DNA from: Aequorivita aquimaris
GTDB taxonomy: Bacteria; Bacteroidota; Bacteroidia; Flavobacteriales; Flavobacteriaceae
Direction: 5' to 3'
Assembly (NCBI RefSeq): GCF_001573155.1
Contig: NZ_JRWG01000001.1
Span: 372,001 to 436,000, forward strand
Length of the DNA: 64,000 bases
Below are positions 25,777 to 34,116 of this stretch, piece by piece. The translations under genes were made by a program, and so were the position numbers. The notes beneath the pieces are model-generated. The model was not told where the DNA came from and made no database searches. It saw only the letters and a program-made list of their open reading frames with translations. How positions within the stretch are numbered: position 1 is the stretch's first letter; each line of letters begins with the position of its first letter.

Positions 25777-26990
25777 TATTGATTTCTATGCGCCAATAAA
25801 ATTGGTGGTTCACCATCAAAGGGGTTACGGCCAGAAATTACAGTCCGCACATCGAGCATAGACGCTTTCATAACACTGCCTGCCCCAAAACGGTTGCGGA
25901 TATGATCTAAGGATTTATAGAGGTTCAATGTCTTTTCATTATCGTCAAAAAGATTTATCTGATAATGCCCACCTACCAAATGGGAAAACTTTACTCCAAT
26001 TAACCTAACTAAAATTCTTCTTTCATAAAGTTTATTAAAAAGTTCCATAACTGTAGGCACCAGGATATGGTCTGCACTTGTATAGGGAATGCGGATTTGT
26101 TTGTTATAAGTCTGAAAATCGGAATATCTGATTTTTACAGAAACACAACCCGTCATTTTATTGCCAAGCCGGAGCTGGTAACAAAGCGTATCAGCCATAG
26201 CGGTAAGGGTATCGCGAAGTTTTTGGACATCTATGGTATCTAAATTGAAAGTGCGTTCGTTGGAAATGGATTTACGTTCACAATAGGGAACCACAGGGGT
26301 ATTATCAATGCCATTGGCTCGGTTCCAGATAATCTGGCCGTTCTTTCCCATAACGGAGGTAAGCATTTCCACAGGCATTTCCTGTATCAGTTTTACGCGA
26401 TCAATCCCAAGATGGATTAAAGTTTGGGCAGAAGCCTTTCCAATCATCGGTATTTTTCGGATTGGCAATGGCGCCAAAAAAGCCTTTTCAAAACCGTAAT
26501 CAATCTTTAGCTGGTTATTGGGTTTAGCCTCTCCCGTTGCCACCTTACTGACAATTTTATTTTGGGAAAGCCCAAAAGATATTGGCAAACCCGATTCCTT
26601 GATTATGCGTTTTCGAAGCTCTGAAGCAAATTTATAATTGCCAAAAAAGCGATCCATTCCAGTAAGGTCCACATAAAATTCATCCACGCTTGTTTTTTCA
26701 AAGAGGGGCACTGAATCACGAATAATATCGGTGATAAGGTTTGAGTATTTCATATAGGTACCCGCATTGCCTCGAATGATAATTGCTTGTGGACAAAGTT
26801 GTTTGGCAATTTTCATTGCCATGCCCGAGCGAACCCCGTATTTTCGGGTTTCATAGCTGCAGGCAGCTACCACGCCCCTGCTTCCCGTTCCCCCTACCAA
26901 GACAGGTTTTTTCAGCAATTCACTGTTCAGTAAACGTTCTACAGATACAAAGAAAGTATCAAGATCGAGATGGAGAATTGATTTTTTCAT
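25776..26990 (-). CDS. dinB: Y-family DNA polymerase (DinB/Pol IV type)
   Basis: A 404-residue translesion polymerase with the start at 26990 (MKKSILHLDLDTFFVSVE). The first catalytic aspartates are in HLDLDTFF, and the second acidic motif is SVDEFYVDLT near residue 105. The helix-hairpin-helix GKASAQTLIHLGI and a little-finger domain (KYKQIRIPYTS region) follow. An upstream start at 27017 is excluded because the -7 box lies at 26996-27003. No C-terminal clamp-binding motif is obvious. Its ATG-to-stop overlap with the DnaE-type gene gives a two-gene damage-tolerance operon. Confidence 0.9.
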   Translation of the reverse strand: MKKSILHLDLDTFFVSVERLLNSELLKKPVLVGGTGSRGVVAACSYETRKYGVRSGMAMKIAKQLCPQAIIIRGNAGTYMKYSNLITDIIRDSVPLFEKTSVDEFYVDLTGMDRFFGNYKFASELRKRIIKESGLPISFGLSQNKIVSKVATGEAKPNNQLKIDYGFEKAFLAPLPIRKIPMIGKASAQTLIHLGIDRVKLIQEMPVEMLTSVMGKNGQIIWNRANGIDNTPVVPYCERKSISNERTFNLDTIDVQKLRDTLTAMADTLCYQLRLGNKMTGCVSVKIRYSDFQTYNKQIRIPYTSADHILVPTVMELFNKLYERRILVRLIGVKFSHLVGGHYQINLFDDNEKTLNLYKSLDHIRNRFGAGSVMKASMLDVRTVISGRNPFDGEPPILLAHRNQ

Positions 26991-26995
26991 CTTTA

Positions 26996-27035
26996 CAAAA
27001 CTATGGAATATTTCCATTATTTTGGAATTACTCCA
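26996..27035 (-). promoter_or_regulatory. -7 box with two palindromic operators before dinB
   Basis: On the minus strand TAGTTTTG (26996-27003) fits TAnnTTTG and lies only 5 bp before the ATG, so the transcript is nearly leaderless. Immediately upstream is the perfect palindrome ATGGAATATTTCCAT (27003-27017) and, 19 bp further, TGGAATTACTCCA (27023-27035). Both fit TGGAA-N3-NTCCA. This is a likely repressor (LexA-like) target. Confidence 0.65.
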
Positions 27036-27146
27036 ATAGGAAATTTATAAACACCTATAAGATTTGTAAAGAATTTATATAAATGGAAATTCAGAAAATA
27101 AATGAAATGTCGAGAAGAAATGATATCGATATATTGTTTTGATAAT

Positions 27147-27174
27147 AAAAAAACCCCCATCACAACGATGGAGG
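27147..27174 (-). terminator. terminator of the 43-residue gene
   Basis: On the minus strand CCTCCATC-gttgt-GATGGGGG (one G-U pair) is followed by seven T. Confidence 0.85.
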
Positions 27175-27200
27175 CCACTTCAAATAAGCAAGTTAATCAC

Positions 27201-27332
27201 CTACTCTTCTTCTTGATTCCAATTATCCCCTTGTTTTCTTGTGGGATCTTGGTTTCTGTCATTTTGTGAAGGATTATTTCCAGCAAATTGTGGATTGTTC
27301 TCCTTGCCTGTTTGATTTCTTTCATTTTTCAT
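27201..27332 (-). CDS. very small hydrophilic protein (43 aa)
   Basis: A frame of 43 codons from ATG at 27332 to TAG at 27201, starting MKNERNQTGKENNPQFAGNN and ending NWNQEEE. It is rich in N, Q, E, R and lacks hydrophobic residues, so it should be disordered. Similar small hydrophilic N/Q-rich proteins are common in stress clusters of Bacteroidota. The strong terminator 27 bp downstream supports transcription. It sits at the start of the stress island, divergent from the SDR gene. Role unknown, perhaps desiccation or osmotic protection (inference). Confidence 0.6.
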   Translation of the reverse strand: MKNERNQTGKENNPQFAGNNPSQNDRNQDPTRKQGDNWNQEEE

Positions 27333-27488
27333 AGCAATACAATTTTAGTTAAACTTTTTTTATTAAAAGTAGCGTCAAATTTCTAATTGTAAATACCTTA
27401 TAACATTCCATTGGCATCTATTTTTAAAATAATTAACTAAAAATGTATTTAAGAAATGATTTTTTCGCTTTGGGTTTAATACATATTC

Positions 27489-27505
27489 GTTAAAACAATT
27501 TTAAA
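27489..27505 (+). promoter_or_regulatory. shared stress box GTTAAA-N7-TAAA before SDR
   Basis: GTTAAA-ACAATTT-TAAA, 66 bp before the SDR start, followed by C-TATGTTTT, close to a -7 box. The same pattern occurs at 28441, 33487 and 34930, and with a 6-base gap before Ku. Confidence 0.5.
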
Positions 27506-27554
27506 CTATGTTTTTAATAGCTATGGGTTTAATAATTTTAAAACAAAAAATACT

Positions 27555-28415
27555 ATGGGAACAGACAAATCCAAACCAAAAAAATTTCCTTCCCAATCGC
27601 AATCGCAACCGGGGGAGGAAAGAAAGATGAAACCACAACCTGAAATTATTAGAGATAATTATAAGGGCAGTGATAAATTAAAAGGGAAGGTCGCTTTTAT
27701 TACCGGTGGAGATAGTGGAATTGGAAGAAGTGTAGCCGTTCACTTTGCAAGGGAGGGCGCTTCGGTGGCAATTGTATATTTAGAGGAAAACAAAGATGCA
27801 AAGGAAACCAAACGGTTGGTTGAAAAGGAAGGGAGCAATTGTATAATATTGGCAGGAGATTTAAAGGATGCTACATTTTGCAAAAAGAGTATAGCTGCGT
27901 GTATAAAGCACTACGGAAAATTAAATGTTTTGGTCAATAATGCGGCCGTACAGTTTCCAAAGGACAAGCTGGAACAAATTTCGGATCAACAATTGGCGGA
28001 AACTTTTCGCACCAATATATTTGCTTATTTTTATATAGCCAAGGCGGCCCTTCCCCATTTAAAGGATGGAGATGTTATAATTAATACCAGTTCGGTAACC
28101 GCCTATAGGGGCAGTGATCATTTAATGGATTACGCCAGTACAAAAGGCGCTATTGTAAGTTTTACCCGCTCCCTTTCAAGCAATCTTGCTGCCAAGGGAA
28201 TACGTGTAAATGGGGTGGCACCGGGTCCCATCTGGACGCCCCTTATTCCCGCAACATTTGATGATGTAACCGATTTTGGTCAAGATACCCCGATGGGAAG
28301 AGCAGGACAACCCAGTGAGGTGGGACCTGCCTATGTTTTTTTAGCCAGTGAGGACAGTAGTTATATGACAGGGCAATTTATTCATATTAATGGCGGCGAA
28401 CTTATTGGAAGTTGA
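27555..28415 (+). CDS. SDR-family oxidoreductase (YghA-like)
   Basis: A 286-residue cytoplasmic classical short-chain dehydrogenase. After a ~40-residue polar N-terminal extension (KKFPSQSQSQPGEERK) there is the NAD(P)-binding TGGDSGIGR near residue 50, NNAAV near 127, catalytic serine in NTSSVTAYRG near 178 and YASTK at about 192-196. The N-terminal extension and PMGRAGQPSEV tail match the stress-associated SDRs of the YghA/GsiB-neighbour type. The substrate is unknown. It heads the plus-strand part of the stress island, with a shared box upstream. Confidence 0.88.
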   Translation: MGTDKSKPKKFPSQSQSQPGEERKMKPQPEIIRDNYKGSDKLKGKVAFITGGDSGIGRSVAVHFAREGASVAIVYLEENKDAKETKRLVEKEGSNCIILAGDLKDATFCKKSIAACIKHYGKLNVLVNNAAVQFPKDKLEQISDQQLAETFRTNIFAYFYIAKAALPHLKDGDVIINTSSVTAYRGSDHLMDYASTKGAIVSFTRSLSSNLAAKGIRVNGVAPGPIWTPLIPATFDDVTDFGQDTPMGRAGQPSEVGPAYVFLASEDSSYMTGQFIHINGGELIGS

Positions 28416-28440
28416 AATTTTAAAATAATTAACAACCGTC

Positions 28441-28457
28441 GTTAAACTACCTATAAA
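28441..28457 (+). promoter_or_regulatory. shared stress box before DUF1328
   Basis: GTTAAA-CTACCTA-TAAA, 87 bp before the DUF1328 start. Confidence 0.45.
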
Positions 28458-28527
28458 AAATTTTCTAGAATTAATAACATAGGTATCTTGGATACATATT
28501 AATTAATTAACAAAAAAACTTTTTATT

Positions 28528-28689
28528 ATGATACGATGGATTATTATTTTTCTTGTAATTGCTATTATCGCTGCAATTTTCGGATTTGGAGGAATAGCGG
28601 AAGGGGCAACGGATATAGCCCAAATTATTTTTTACATCTTTTTGGTTTTATTGGTATTGGGGTTACTGTCGCGCCTATTTAGAAGATAA
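28528..28689 (+). CDS. DUF1328 (YtjA-type) small membrane protein
   Basis: A 53-residue frame from ATG at 28528 to TAA at 28687. Two hydrophobic helices flank the glycine-rich turn [16 protein letters not shown], which is the DUF1328 signature. The C-terminus SRLFRR is basic. E. coli YtjA is a stress-responsive inner-membrane protein of unknown function. It lies between the SDR and VOC genes in the same direction and has a shared GTTAAA-N7-TAAA box upstream. Confidence 0.85.
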   Translation: MIRWIIIFLVIAIIAAIFGFGGIAEGATDIAQIIFYIFLVLLVLGLLSRLFRR

Positions 28690-28725
28690 ATCGAAACACC
28701 ACTAAAATTATCTAAAACAGCAATT

Positions 28726-29127
28726 ATGAGAATTGAAGCATATTTATCATATAGGGGTCAATGCCAGGAAGCCTTTAATTTTTACAAGGAAATTTTTGGC
28801 GGAAAAATCCAAAATATTGAAACATACGAAGACAAGGAAATTGATATTCCTGAAAATTACAGGACCAAGTGGCAACATGCGGAATTAATAGGGAAAAATT
28901 TTACACTACTTGGATACGATGCCGCTCCTGACACCCCGTTAACTGACGGGACCAATATGCATTTAGGTGTAGATATGGATACTGAGGGGAGTGCAAAGTT
29001 TGCATTCACGGAATTGTCCAAAGGGGGGCAGGTACACACCAATTTTCAAAAAACTTCCTGGGGTGCCTATTATGGAAGATGTACGGATAAGTACGGAATA
29101 AATTGGATGGTCAATTATAAGGAATAA
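28726..29127 (+). CDS. VOC-family protein (PhnB/glyoxalase-like)
   Basis: A 133-residue cytoplasmic protein of the vicinal-oxygen-chelate fold. The start is typical of the PhnB-like subgroup (MRIEAYLSYRGQCQEAFNFY, YKEIFGGKI), followed by HAELIGKNFTLLGYDA and a C-terminal GAYYGRCTDKYGINWMVN. These proteins are usually annotated as 3-demethylubiquinone methyltransferase-like or glyoxalase-like with no proven reaction. It lies 36 bp after DUF1328, so they may be cotranscribed, and it ends before a bidirectional terminator. Confidence 0.85.
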   Translation: MRIEAYLSYRGQCQEAFNFYKEIFGGKIQNIETYEDKEIDIPENYRTKWQHAELIGKNFTLLGYDAAPDTPLTDGTNMHLGVDMDTEGSAKFAFTELSKGGQVHTNFQKTSWGAYYGRCTDKYGINWMVNYKE

Positions 29128-29146
29128 AAATTTTACTCTTATTTAG

Positions 29147-29174
29147 AATAACGCCTGAAATATCGGGCGTTATT
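29147..29174. terminator. bidirectional terminator between VOC and SRAP genes
   Basis: AATAACGCC and GGCGTTATT (9 bp) around a 10-nt loop, with T-run on the plus strand and AT-rich sequence on the minus strand; the genes are convergent. Confidence 0.8.
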
Positions 29175-29178
29175 TTTA

Positions 29179-29796
29179 TTATAAGGGGGCGGCGGTTAAA
29201 TTTACACTATATGGAAACCGAAAATTTTCGATGGCATCTCCGTTCAACCATTTATTTCTATCTTCCTTTTTTACAATTATCGGCATTCGTTTTTTATTGT
29301 TATGAATCTCGGCCATAAGTTCATTTGCCTCGGTAGTTGCGATAGTATAGGTGGTGATATTCGCGCCGCTAGCTGGATTGGTCCATTCACTATAGAATCC
29401 CGCAAAACCGAATATTTCCTGATCGGTCGGTTTAATAATATATTTCTGTTTGTTTTTTCCTTTGGCATCGAGCCATTGCCATTCATAAAAGGCATCGGCA
29501 ATAACAAGACAACGATTTTTTACTGAATTTCGAAATGCGGGTTTTGTGGCTGCTGTTTCAATACGCGAATTCAACGTCATTTTTTTTATGCCATCATCTT
29601 TTGCCCAAAAAGGAATAAGACCCCAATTAGCCATACTTATATGCCCCTTATCCTCGTCTAATATGACGGGATTTTTAGAAAATGAAAAGCCATTGATGGC
29701 CTCTTTGGGAACATACAATTCCGGTTCATAAAATTCGGCATTAAACTCTTTTTGAATTTCTTCTTTGGGGGTCGTTAATTTGGTATGGTAGCACAT
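29179..29796 (-). CDS. SOS response-associated peptidase (HMCES/YedK, SRAP domain)
   Basis: A 205-residue protein that crosslinks to and protects abasic sites in single-stranded DNA. The catalytic cysteine is Cys2 (MCYHTKL, after Met removal). Other SRAP hallmarks are ANWGLIPFWAKD near 50, LNSRIETAATKPAFR near 72, FYEWQW near 102 and the IHNNKKRMP histidine near 160. The length is typical. It is the last gene of a minus-strand set that begins with the sensor kinase at 32674. Its presence supports a DNA-damage theme, with dinB, LigD and Ku nearby. Confidence 0.92.
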   Translation of the reverse strand: MCYHTKLTTPKEEIQKEFNAEFYEPELYVPKEAINGFSFSKNPVILDEDKGHISMANWGLIPFWAKDDGIKKMTLNSRIETAATKPAFRNSVKNRCLVIADAFYEWQWLDAKGKNKQKYIIKPTDQEIFGFAGFYSEWTNPASGANITTYTIATTEANELMAEIHNNKKRMPIIVKKEDRNKWLNGDAIENFRFPYSVNLTAAPL

Positions 29797-29815
29797 TAGG
29801 GTATAATTTTAATTT

Positions 29816-30238
29816 TTAATATAACATATATATTCCAAACGCGGTTAATCCAAAAACAATATGGGCAAAAAAAAGTTGGATGTAAAACACCGTATAATTT
29901 ATATTGGGTCTTTGCGGATGTAAATAAAACAACAATTGCCATCCCCATATTCCTAAAAATCCCATTATACTTCCAACCCCCAAACCCCAAAAAAGTGATT
30001 TGTTAATATTAACAATTGACCACAGGACCTCAAATAATGCCATAAATATTAGCCCAAAGCCGAAGTGTAATAACCAACCTATCAGTAAGGGAGCAATTGG
30101 AAACTTGGAGTGTTTATCCACAAACCATTTTAAAAGCACATATTCACGAACCTCTTTTTTGGAAAAAAAATTGACAATACCACTGAACAAAGTCATTGTA
30201 GTAACGGAGAGTAACCAGGCACAAATAAATTTAACCAT
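29816..30238 (-). CDS. four-span membrane protein, unknown
   Basis: A 140-residue protein with hydrophobic segments at about 1-22, 48-72, 80-105 and 115-138, and a charged loop after span 1 (SKKEVREYVLLKWFVDKHSK). No signal for a known transporter family. It lies 44 bp below the previous membrane-protein gene and 19 bp above the SRAP gene, and so is probably in the same transcript. It may be a stress-island membrane protein of the DUF2938/DUF6789 kind, but I could not confirm this. Confidence 0.6.
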   Translation of the reverse strand: MVKFICAWLLSVTTMTLFSGIVNFFSKKEVREYVLLKWFVDKHSKFPIAPLLIGWLLHFGFGLIFMALFEVLWSIVNINKSLFWGLGVGSIMGFLGIWGWQLLFYLHPQRPNINYTVFYIQLFFAHIVFGLTAFGIYMLY

Positions 30239-30282
30239 AAGGATTTATTATTACCGTTTTATTCACCACCCCATTGCACATA

Positions 30283-30780
30283 CTATTCCTCATTTTCTTT
30301 TTCATTCACCGCCAACGGATGTTTTTTTGATATTCCCATAATCCAGATTATACCTAAAACAGTTTTATATAGCATTAATATAGCTGTAATCAAGGTACCA
30401 CTTAGAAGTGAAGACAACAATATGGTTGACCAATAAATATATGGAAACCAATGGGCGGGAACATTGTCTGCTTGCGTCAATGGAATATTAAGCATTTGAA
30501 AAAGTAGTAATGTCGCCACAAAGAGAACGGTAATTAACTTAGCTATTACTACTATTTGATAATAATATTGGCTTTTTAATTTTGACCCACTTCCCGAACT
30601 GATTCCCAATAAGGTCAATAATAGGCCTAAAATTGTAGCGGATGCAAGAACTATGGTATTACATAAAATATTTATGCCCTCAACTGACATGGCAATCAAT
30701 ATTTTTGCCTCGTAGTTGGAAATCTTTCCCAACAGAAAAACGCCCCCCGCTATGACAACGGCAGCTATGATCCCGCCCAA
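30283..30780 (-). CDS. membrane protein of unknown function (start uncertain)
   Basis: At least 165 residues with four or five hydrophobic stretches and the polar loop SSGSGSKLKSQYYYQ. The only start in the listed frame is TTG at 30780. The frame stays open upstream (IKEYKKNIRGPLLGG) into the end of the receiver gene, with no ATG, so the true start may overlap that gene. It follows the receiver at 30819 and precedes the four-span protein. Function unknown. Confidence 0.55.
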   Translation of the reverse strand: MGGIIAAVVIAGGVFLLGKISNYEAKILIAMSVEGINILCNTIVLASATILGLLLTLLGISSGSGSKLKSQYYYQIVVIAKLITVLFVATLLLFQMLNIPLTQADNVPAHWFPYIYWSTILLSSLLSGTLITAILMLYKTVLGIIWIMGISKKHPLAVNEKENEE

Positions 30781-30818
30781 TAATGGTCCTCTAATATTTT
30801 TTTTATATTCTTTAATAA

Positions 30819-31235
30819 TTACAATAAGTAGTTTTTAAAGTGACTTTCAAGAATATTGTTAAGATAATTTTCGTTTAATGGTTTACTATAAAACCCATGT
30901 ACACTTTTGAATTGTTGTGCCCGCAACCGATCCCTTTCGTCAATGGAATTACTCAACATGGTTAGCACGACCTCACCCTGTTGGGAGAGTTCCAATTTTT
31001 CATATTCCTCCAAAAACTCCCAGCCATTCATTCCGGGCATATTAATATCCAAAAAAATAAGTGTGGGTTGTGGATGGATACCATCCAATTCACTTTTAAG
31101 ATAGGACAATGCTTCCTCTCCACTGAAACAAATATGAATATTATCGGTAATTCCCAATTTTTTTATTTTTCGGGCATGGTAAAAATTATCACTTTCCGAA
31201 TCATCGATCAGGAGTACATTTTTTAATTTCTTCAT
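30819..31235 (-). CDS. stand-alone receiver (response regulator, CheY/Rcp1-like)
   Basis: A 138-residue single receiver domain. Visible residues are the acidic pair in LLIDDSESD, the phospho-acceptor aspartate in LIFLDINMPGMNG near 60, TMLSNS near 92, and the lysine in YSKPLNE near 118. There is no output domain. Receivers of the Rcp1 type are typical partners of CHASE- or phytochrome-type kinases. It lies 2 bp after the kinase gene and so is coupled to it. A second receiver lies divergently at 32823. Confidence 0.88.
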   Translation of the reverse strand: MKKLKNVLLIDDSESDNFYHARKIKKLGITDNIHICFSGEEALSYLKSELDGIHPQPTLIFLDINMPGMNGWEFLEEYEKLELSQQGEVVLTMLSNSIDERDRLRAQQFKSVHGFYSKPLNENYLNNILESHFKNYLL

Positions 31236-31237
31236 TA

Positions 31238-32674
31238 TTATTTTTTTAAGGTGAAGTGAACGGTAGTTCCTTTTCCAAATTTAGAACTTACCCAGATATT
31301 ACCCAAATGGAGTTCCACTATTTTCTTGCAGAATGCAAGCCCTATGCCCTGGCCTTCATAATCTTTTGTACTGTGAAGCCTGCTGAACATATCAAAAACC
31401 TTGGAAAAATCCTTTTCTGGAATCCCTATGCCGTTATCGCTTATGTGAAAGTTATAATAATTAGTGGTTTCCTCAAAAGTTATGACAATATGGGGCTGGG
31501 TTTGTGGTTCGGTAAATTTTATGGCATTGGAAATAAGATTTTGGAATAACTGCTTAATTTCCATTCTATAACCCGTAATGACGGGAAGGGTTTCATATTC
31601 AAGAATAATTCTGCGTTCCTCGATTACGGTGTCGAAATCGTCCTTTATTTTTTGCAGGGTTGCATTTAGATCGATATTTTCCATTTGACCACTGGTACCC
31701 AGGCGGGAGAAGGATAGCAGTCCGCTAATCAGATTTCGCATTCGTTCCACTGCCTTATTGATAAACTGGAAATACATAGTTGCCTCACCTTCCAAGCGTT
31801 CGGGGAAATCTTCCTGAAATATTTCCAAGTAGTTGGAAACGGTACGCAGGGGTTCCTGTAAGTCGTGGGAGGCTACATAGGCAAAATGGTCCAACTGTTG
31901 GTTCTTTGCAATCAGGGACTCGTTTAATTTTTCCGCTTCCCCTATGGCTGCCTCTTTTGCCAAAATTTCACTTTCCTTCTCCTCATTTAGGATTTTGAGT
32001 TCCACAAGTGCCTTTTCCATATTCCGATTGGTTTGTTCCAATTCGTGTTGGGTAGCCAAGAGCTCTTCAATAAGCGGTTTTACTTTTTTTATAAGGTTAA
32101 ATAGACTCAGAAAGACAATAATTGTTGCGATACCGAGAGCCCCCACAATAATATACTTCCAAATTGTAAATTTTTGGTTTCTCTCTTCCAAGAGCGCATC
32201 TTCCACTGCGATCAGTTCTTCGAGCTTATTTTCAACATCCATCATAAAATGCAATTCTATTTCTTTTTGCTGCAAATTCTCTAAAGAGTATCCTGAGTCT
32301 AATTTTTGTTGGAATAAAGCAATATTGCCTTGCATTTGTTGGGAAATAATATTGATGCGCTGCAATTGGTCATTGTTATCGGCAACCAGATTTTCCAAGG
32401 ATGTCAAAAGTGAATCGTATTCTTCCTGTGCGTCGCGAAATGCCTGTTTAAATTTTATTTTCCCGGTGGCTTCATAGGCTAGGCCAAAACTTTCCATACG
32501 TGAAATGGTAGCCGAAATTTGGCTAATATTGCTTTTAACTTTCCAGGTATGGGCTATTTCATTTGCAGAAGTTGCATTTCTTATAAAGGAGAAACCTATT
32601 AGTATAATTACCAGGATAAGGGATGAAATTAAGAGTATAAAGTTGGTTAGGCCTACTTTTCGTATTCGCTTCAT
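31238..32674 (-). CDS. CHASE3-type sensor histidine kinase
   Basis: A 478-residue membrane kinase. The first transmembrane span (about 9-31) is followed by a ~150-residue helical CHASE3-like periplasmic domain (NISQISATISRMESFGLAYE; SLENLVADNNDQLQRI) and a second span (about 173-195). After a coiled coil (200-255) comes HisKA with the phospho-histidine in YVASHDLQEPLRT near 270. The ATPase domain shows QNLISNAIKF, DNGIGIPE and GQGIGLAF. No PAS or GAF domain is visible. It probably senses a periplasmic stress and signals to the receivers at 30819 and 32823. Confidence 0.88.
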   Translation of the reverse strand: MKRIRKVGLTNFILLISSLILVIILIGFSFIRNATSANEIAHTWKVKSNISQISATISRMESFGLAYEATGKIKFKQAFRDAQEEYDSLLTSLENLVADNNDQLQRINIISQQMQGNIALFQQKLDSGYSLENLQQKEIELHFMMDVENKLEELIAVEDALLEERNQKFTIWKYIIVGALGIATIIVFLSLFNLIKKVKPLIEELLATQHELEQTNRNMEKALVELKILNEEKESEILAKEAAIGEAEKLNESLIAKNQQLDHFAYVASHDLQEPLRTVSNYLEIFQEDFPERLEGEATMYFQFINKAVERMRNLISGLLSFSRLGTSGQMENIDLNATLQKIKDDFDTVIEERRIILEYETLPVITGYRMEIKQLFQNLISNAIKFTEPQTQPHIVITFEETTNYYNFHISDNGIGIPEKDFSKVFDMFSRLHSTKDYEGQGIGLAFCKKIVELHLGNIWVSSKFGKGTTVHFTLKK

Positions 32675-32822
32675 AGAGATGGTCAGTTGATTTTATTATA
32701 AATTTAAGAGGATGGAATTAATTATAAAACATCAGTGAAAAAATAATAAATTTTTGTCTTAAATTTTTATCTTTATTAAAATTAGCTATTAAATAAATCA
32801 TGTATTAAAGAACCTACATTTA

Positions 32823-33383
32823 ATGAGCCTACCAGATGTATTACACTTTCTGATCGTTGAAGATCAAGTATCAGATTCCTTTTTATTACAGCGACAATTA
32901 AAAAAAATTTGCGCCCATCCCGAAATACGCTTTGTGGACAGTGAAATAAGTTTAATCAACGCACTCAAAACCTATATTCCGGATATGGTACTCACCGATT
33001 TCAATCTTGTGGGTATGAATGCTTTTGATGTGCTTAGAATTACAAAAAACTACAACACCAAAATTCCAGTGGTAGTTATCACCGGTAATCTAAAATATGA
33101 GGCAGATAAAGAAAAGCTATTGGAAAGTGGTGCAGAGGGATTTTTTATTAAGGAGCCCGTAAACACTTTAAATGAACGTATGCTGCCCCTATTTAAAAAT
33201 ATAATGGAAACCCAAAAGGAGAAACAGGACAAGTTGCGTTCTGAAAGAAGAAAATACGACTCTTCCAAGTCGCAAAGTGATTTTTTGAGGGAACACACTT
33301 TTGGGAAAGAGGAAGATGATGAGCGTGAGGAAAATCATAAAACTTCTTTGTGGGATGGACTATTACGGCTTTTCAAAAGATAA
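32823..33383 (+). CDS. response regulator receiver protein with C-terminal tail
   Basis: A 186-residue protein with a receiver domain: LIVEDQVSD acidic pocket, aspartate in MVLTDFNLVGMNAF near 60, VVITGN near 88 and lysine in FFIKEPV near 110. The remaining ~65 residues are highly charged (KEKQDKLRSERRKYDS, KEEDDEREEN) and end in LRLFKR, with no recognised DNA-binding domain. It is divergent from the kinase at 32674, so it is probably a second target. Its mode of output is unknown. Confidence 0.8.
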   Translation: MSLPDVLHFLIVEDQVSDSFLLQRQLKKICAHPEIRFVDSEISLINALKTYIPDMVLTDFNLVGMNAFDVLRITKNYNTKIPVVVITGNLKYEADKEKLLESGAEGFFIKEPVNTLNERMLPLFKNIMETQKEKQDKLRSERRKYDSSKSQSDFLREHTFGKEEDDEREENHKTSLWDGLLRLFKR

Positions 33384-33486
33384 TAGAAATTGATTACTCT
33401 ATTATTTAAAATATTTTAAACAATAGCTTTTTATTAGGATATATTGATACATTTAATTAAAAAAGTATCACATTTAAATTATGTGC

Positions 33487-33503
33487 GTTAAAACAATGAT
33501 AAA
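33487..33503 (+). promoter_or_regulatory. shared stress box before DUF892
   Basis: GTTAAA-ACAATGA-TAAA, 76 bp before the DUF892 start. It matches the SDR box over GCGTTAAAACAAT and also has TAGTTTTT twelve bases after GTTAAA. Confidence 0.5.
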
Positions 33504-33562
33504 GTAGTTTTTCCTGTGCTGGATGTTTTCTAATTTCGATAAAAACAAAAAAATCCAACACT

Positions 33563-34045
33563 ATGAAAAATTTAAATGAATTGTTTGAACATCAATTGAA
33601 GGATCTTTACAGCGCGGAAGATCAATTGACAAAAGCATTGCCCAAAATGGTTAAAAATGCCAAAGATGCAAAATTAAAAAAAGCATTTGAGGATCATTTG
33701 GAAGAAACAAAAGAGCACAAGGAACGCCTTGAGGAAATTTGTGAGGAACTTGGTATTGATCCCGGTGGGGAAACCTGCAAAGCCATGAAAGGCTTGATTA
33801 AGGAAGCTGAAGATTTTCTAGATGAAGTGAAGGACGATGATGTAAAAAATGCTGGGATGATTGCAGAAGCCCAACGCGTTGAACATTATGAGATTTCTGG
33901 GTACGGAACAGCAGTACGTTATGCCAAGGAGTTGGGCCATAAGGATATTGCCAAGAAACTTCAAAAAACTCTGGACGAGGAATACAATGCTGATAAAAAA
34001 CTGAACGATTTGGCCGAGAAACGTTTAAACGACAAGGCTAAATAA
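33563..34045 (+). CDS. DUF892 (YciE/YciF-type) ferritin-like protein
   Basis: A 160-residue helical protein of the DUF892 family: LNELFEHQLKDLYSAEDQL near the N-terminus, HLEETKEHKERLEEI near 50 and AEAQRVEHYEISGYGTAVRY near 108. The conserved E/H positions (E.. in SAED, E/H in HLEETKEH, EH in RVEHYE) could hold a di-metal centre as in ferritin-like folds. E. coli YciE/F are induced by osmotic and stationary stress. It has its own stress box upstream and a terminator 20 bp downstream. Confidence 0.9.
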   Translation: MKNLNELFEHQLKDLYSAEDQLTKALPKMVKNAKDAKLKKAFEDHLEETKEHKERLEEICEELGIDPGGETCKAMKGLIKEAEDFLDEVKDDDVKNAGMIAEAQRVEHYEISGYGTAVRYAKELGHKDIAKKLQKTLDEEYNADKKLNDLAEKRLNDKAK

Positions 34046-34064
34046 CCCTGATTAATTTTATATC

Positions 34065-34092
34065 AAAGTCCGTTTAACACGGACTTTTTTTA
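34065..34092 (+). terminator. terminator after DUF892
   Basis: AAAGTCCG-tttaaca-CGGACTTT stem followed by a T-run. Confidence 0.85.
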
Positions 34093-34116
34093 TTAATAAT
34101 TAAAACAATATAAGTT

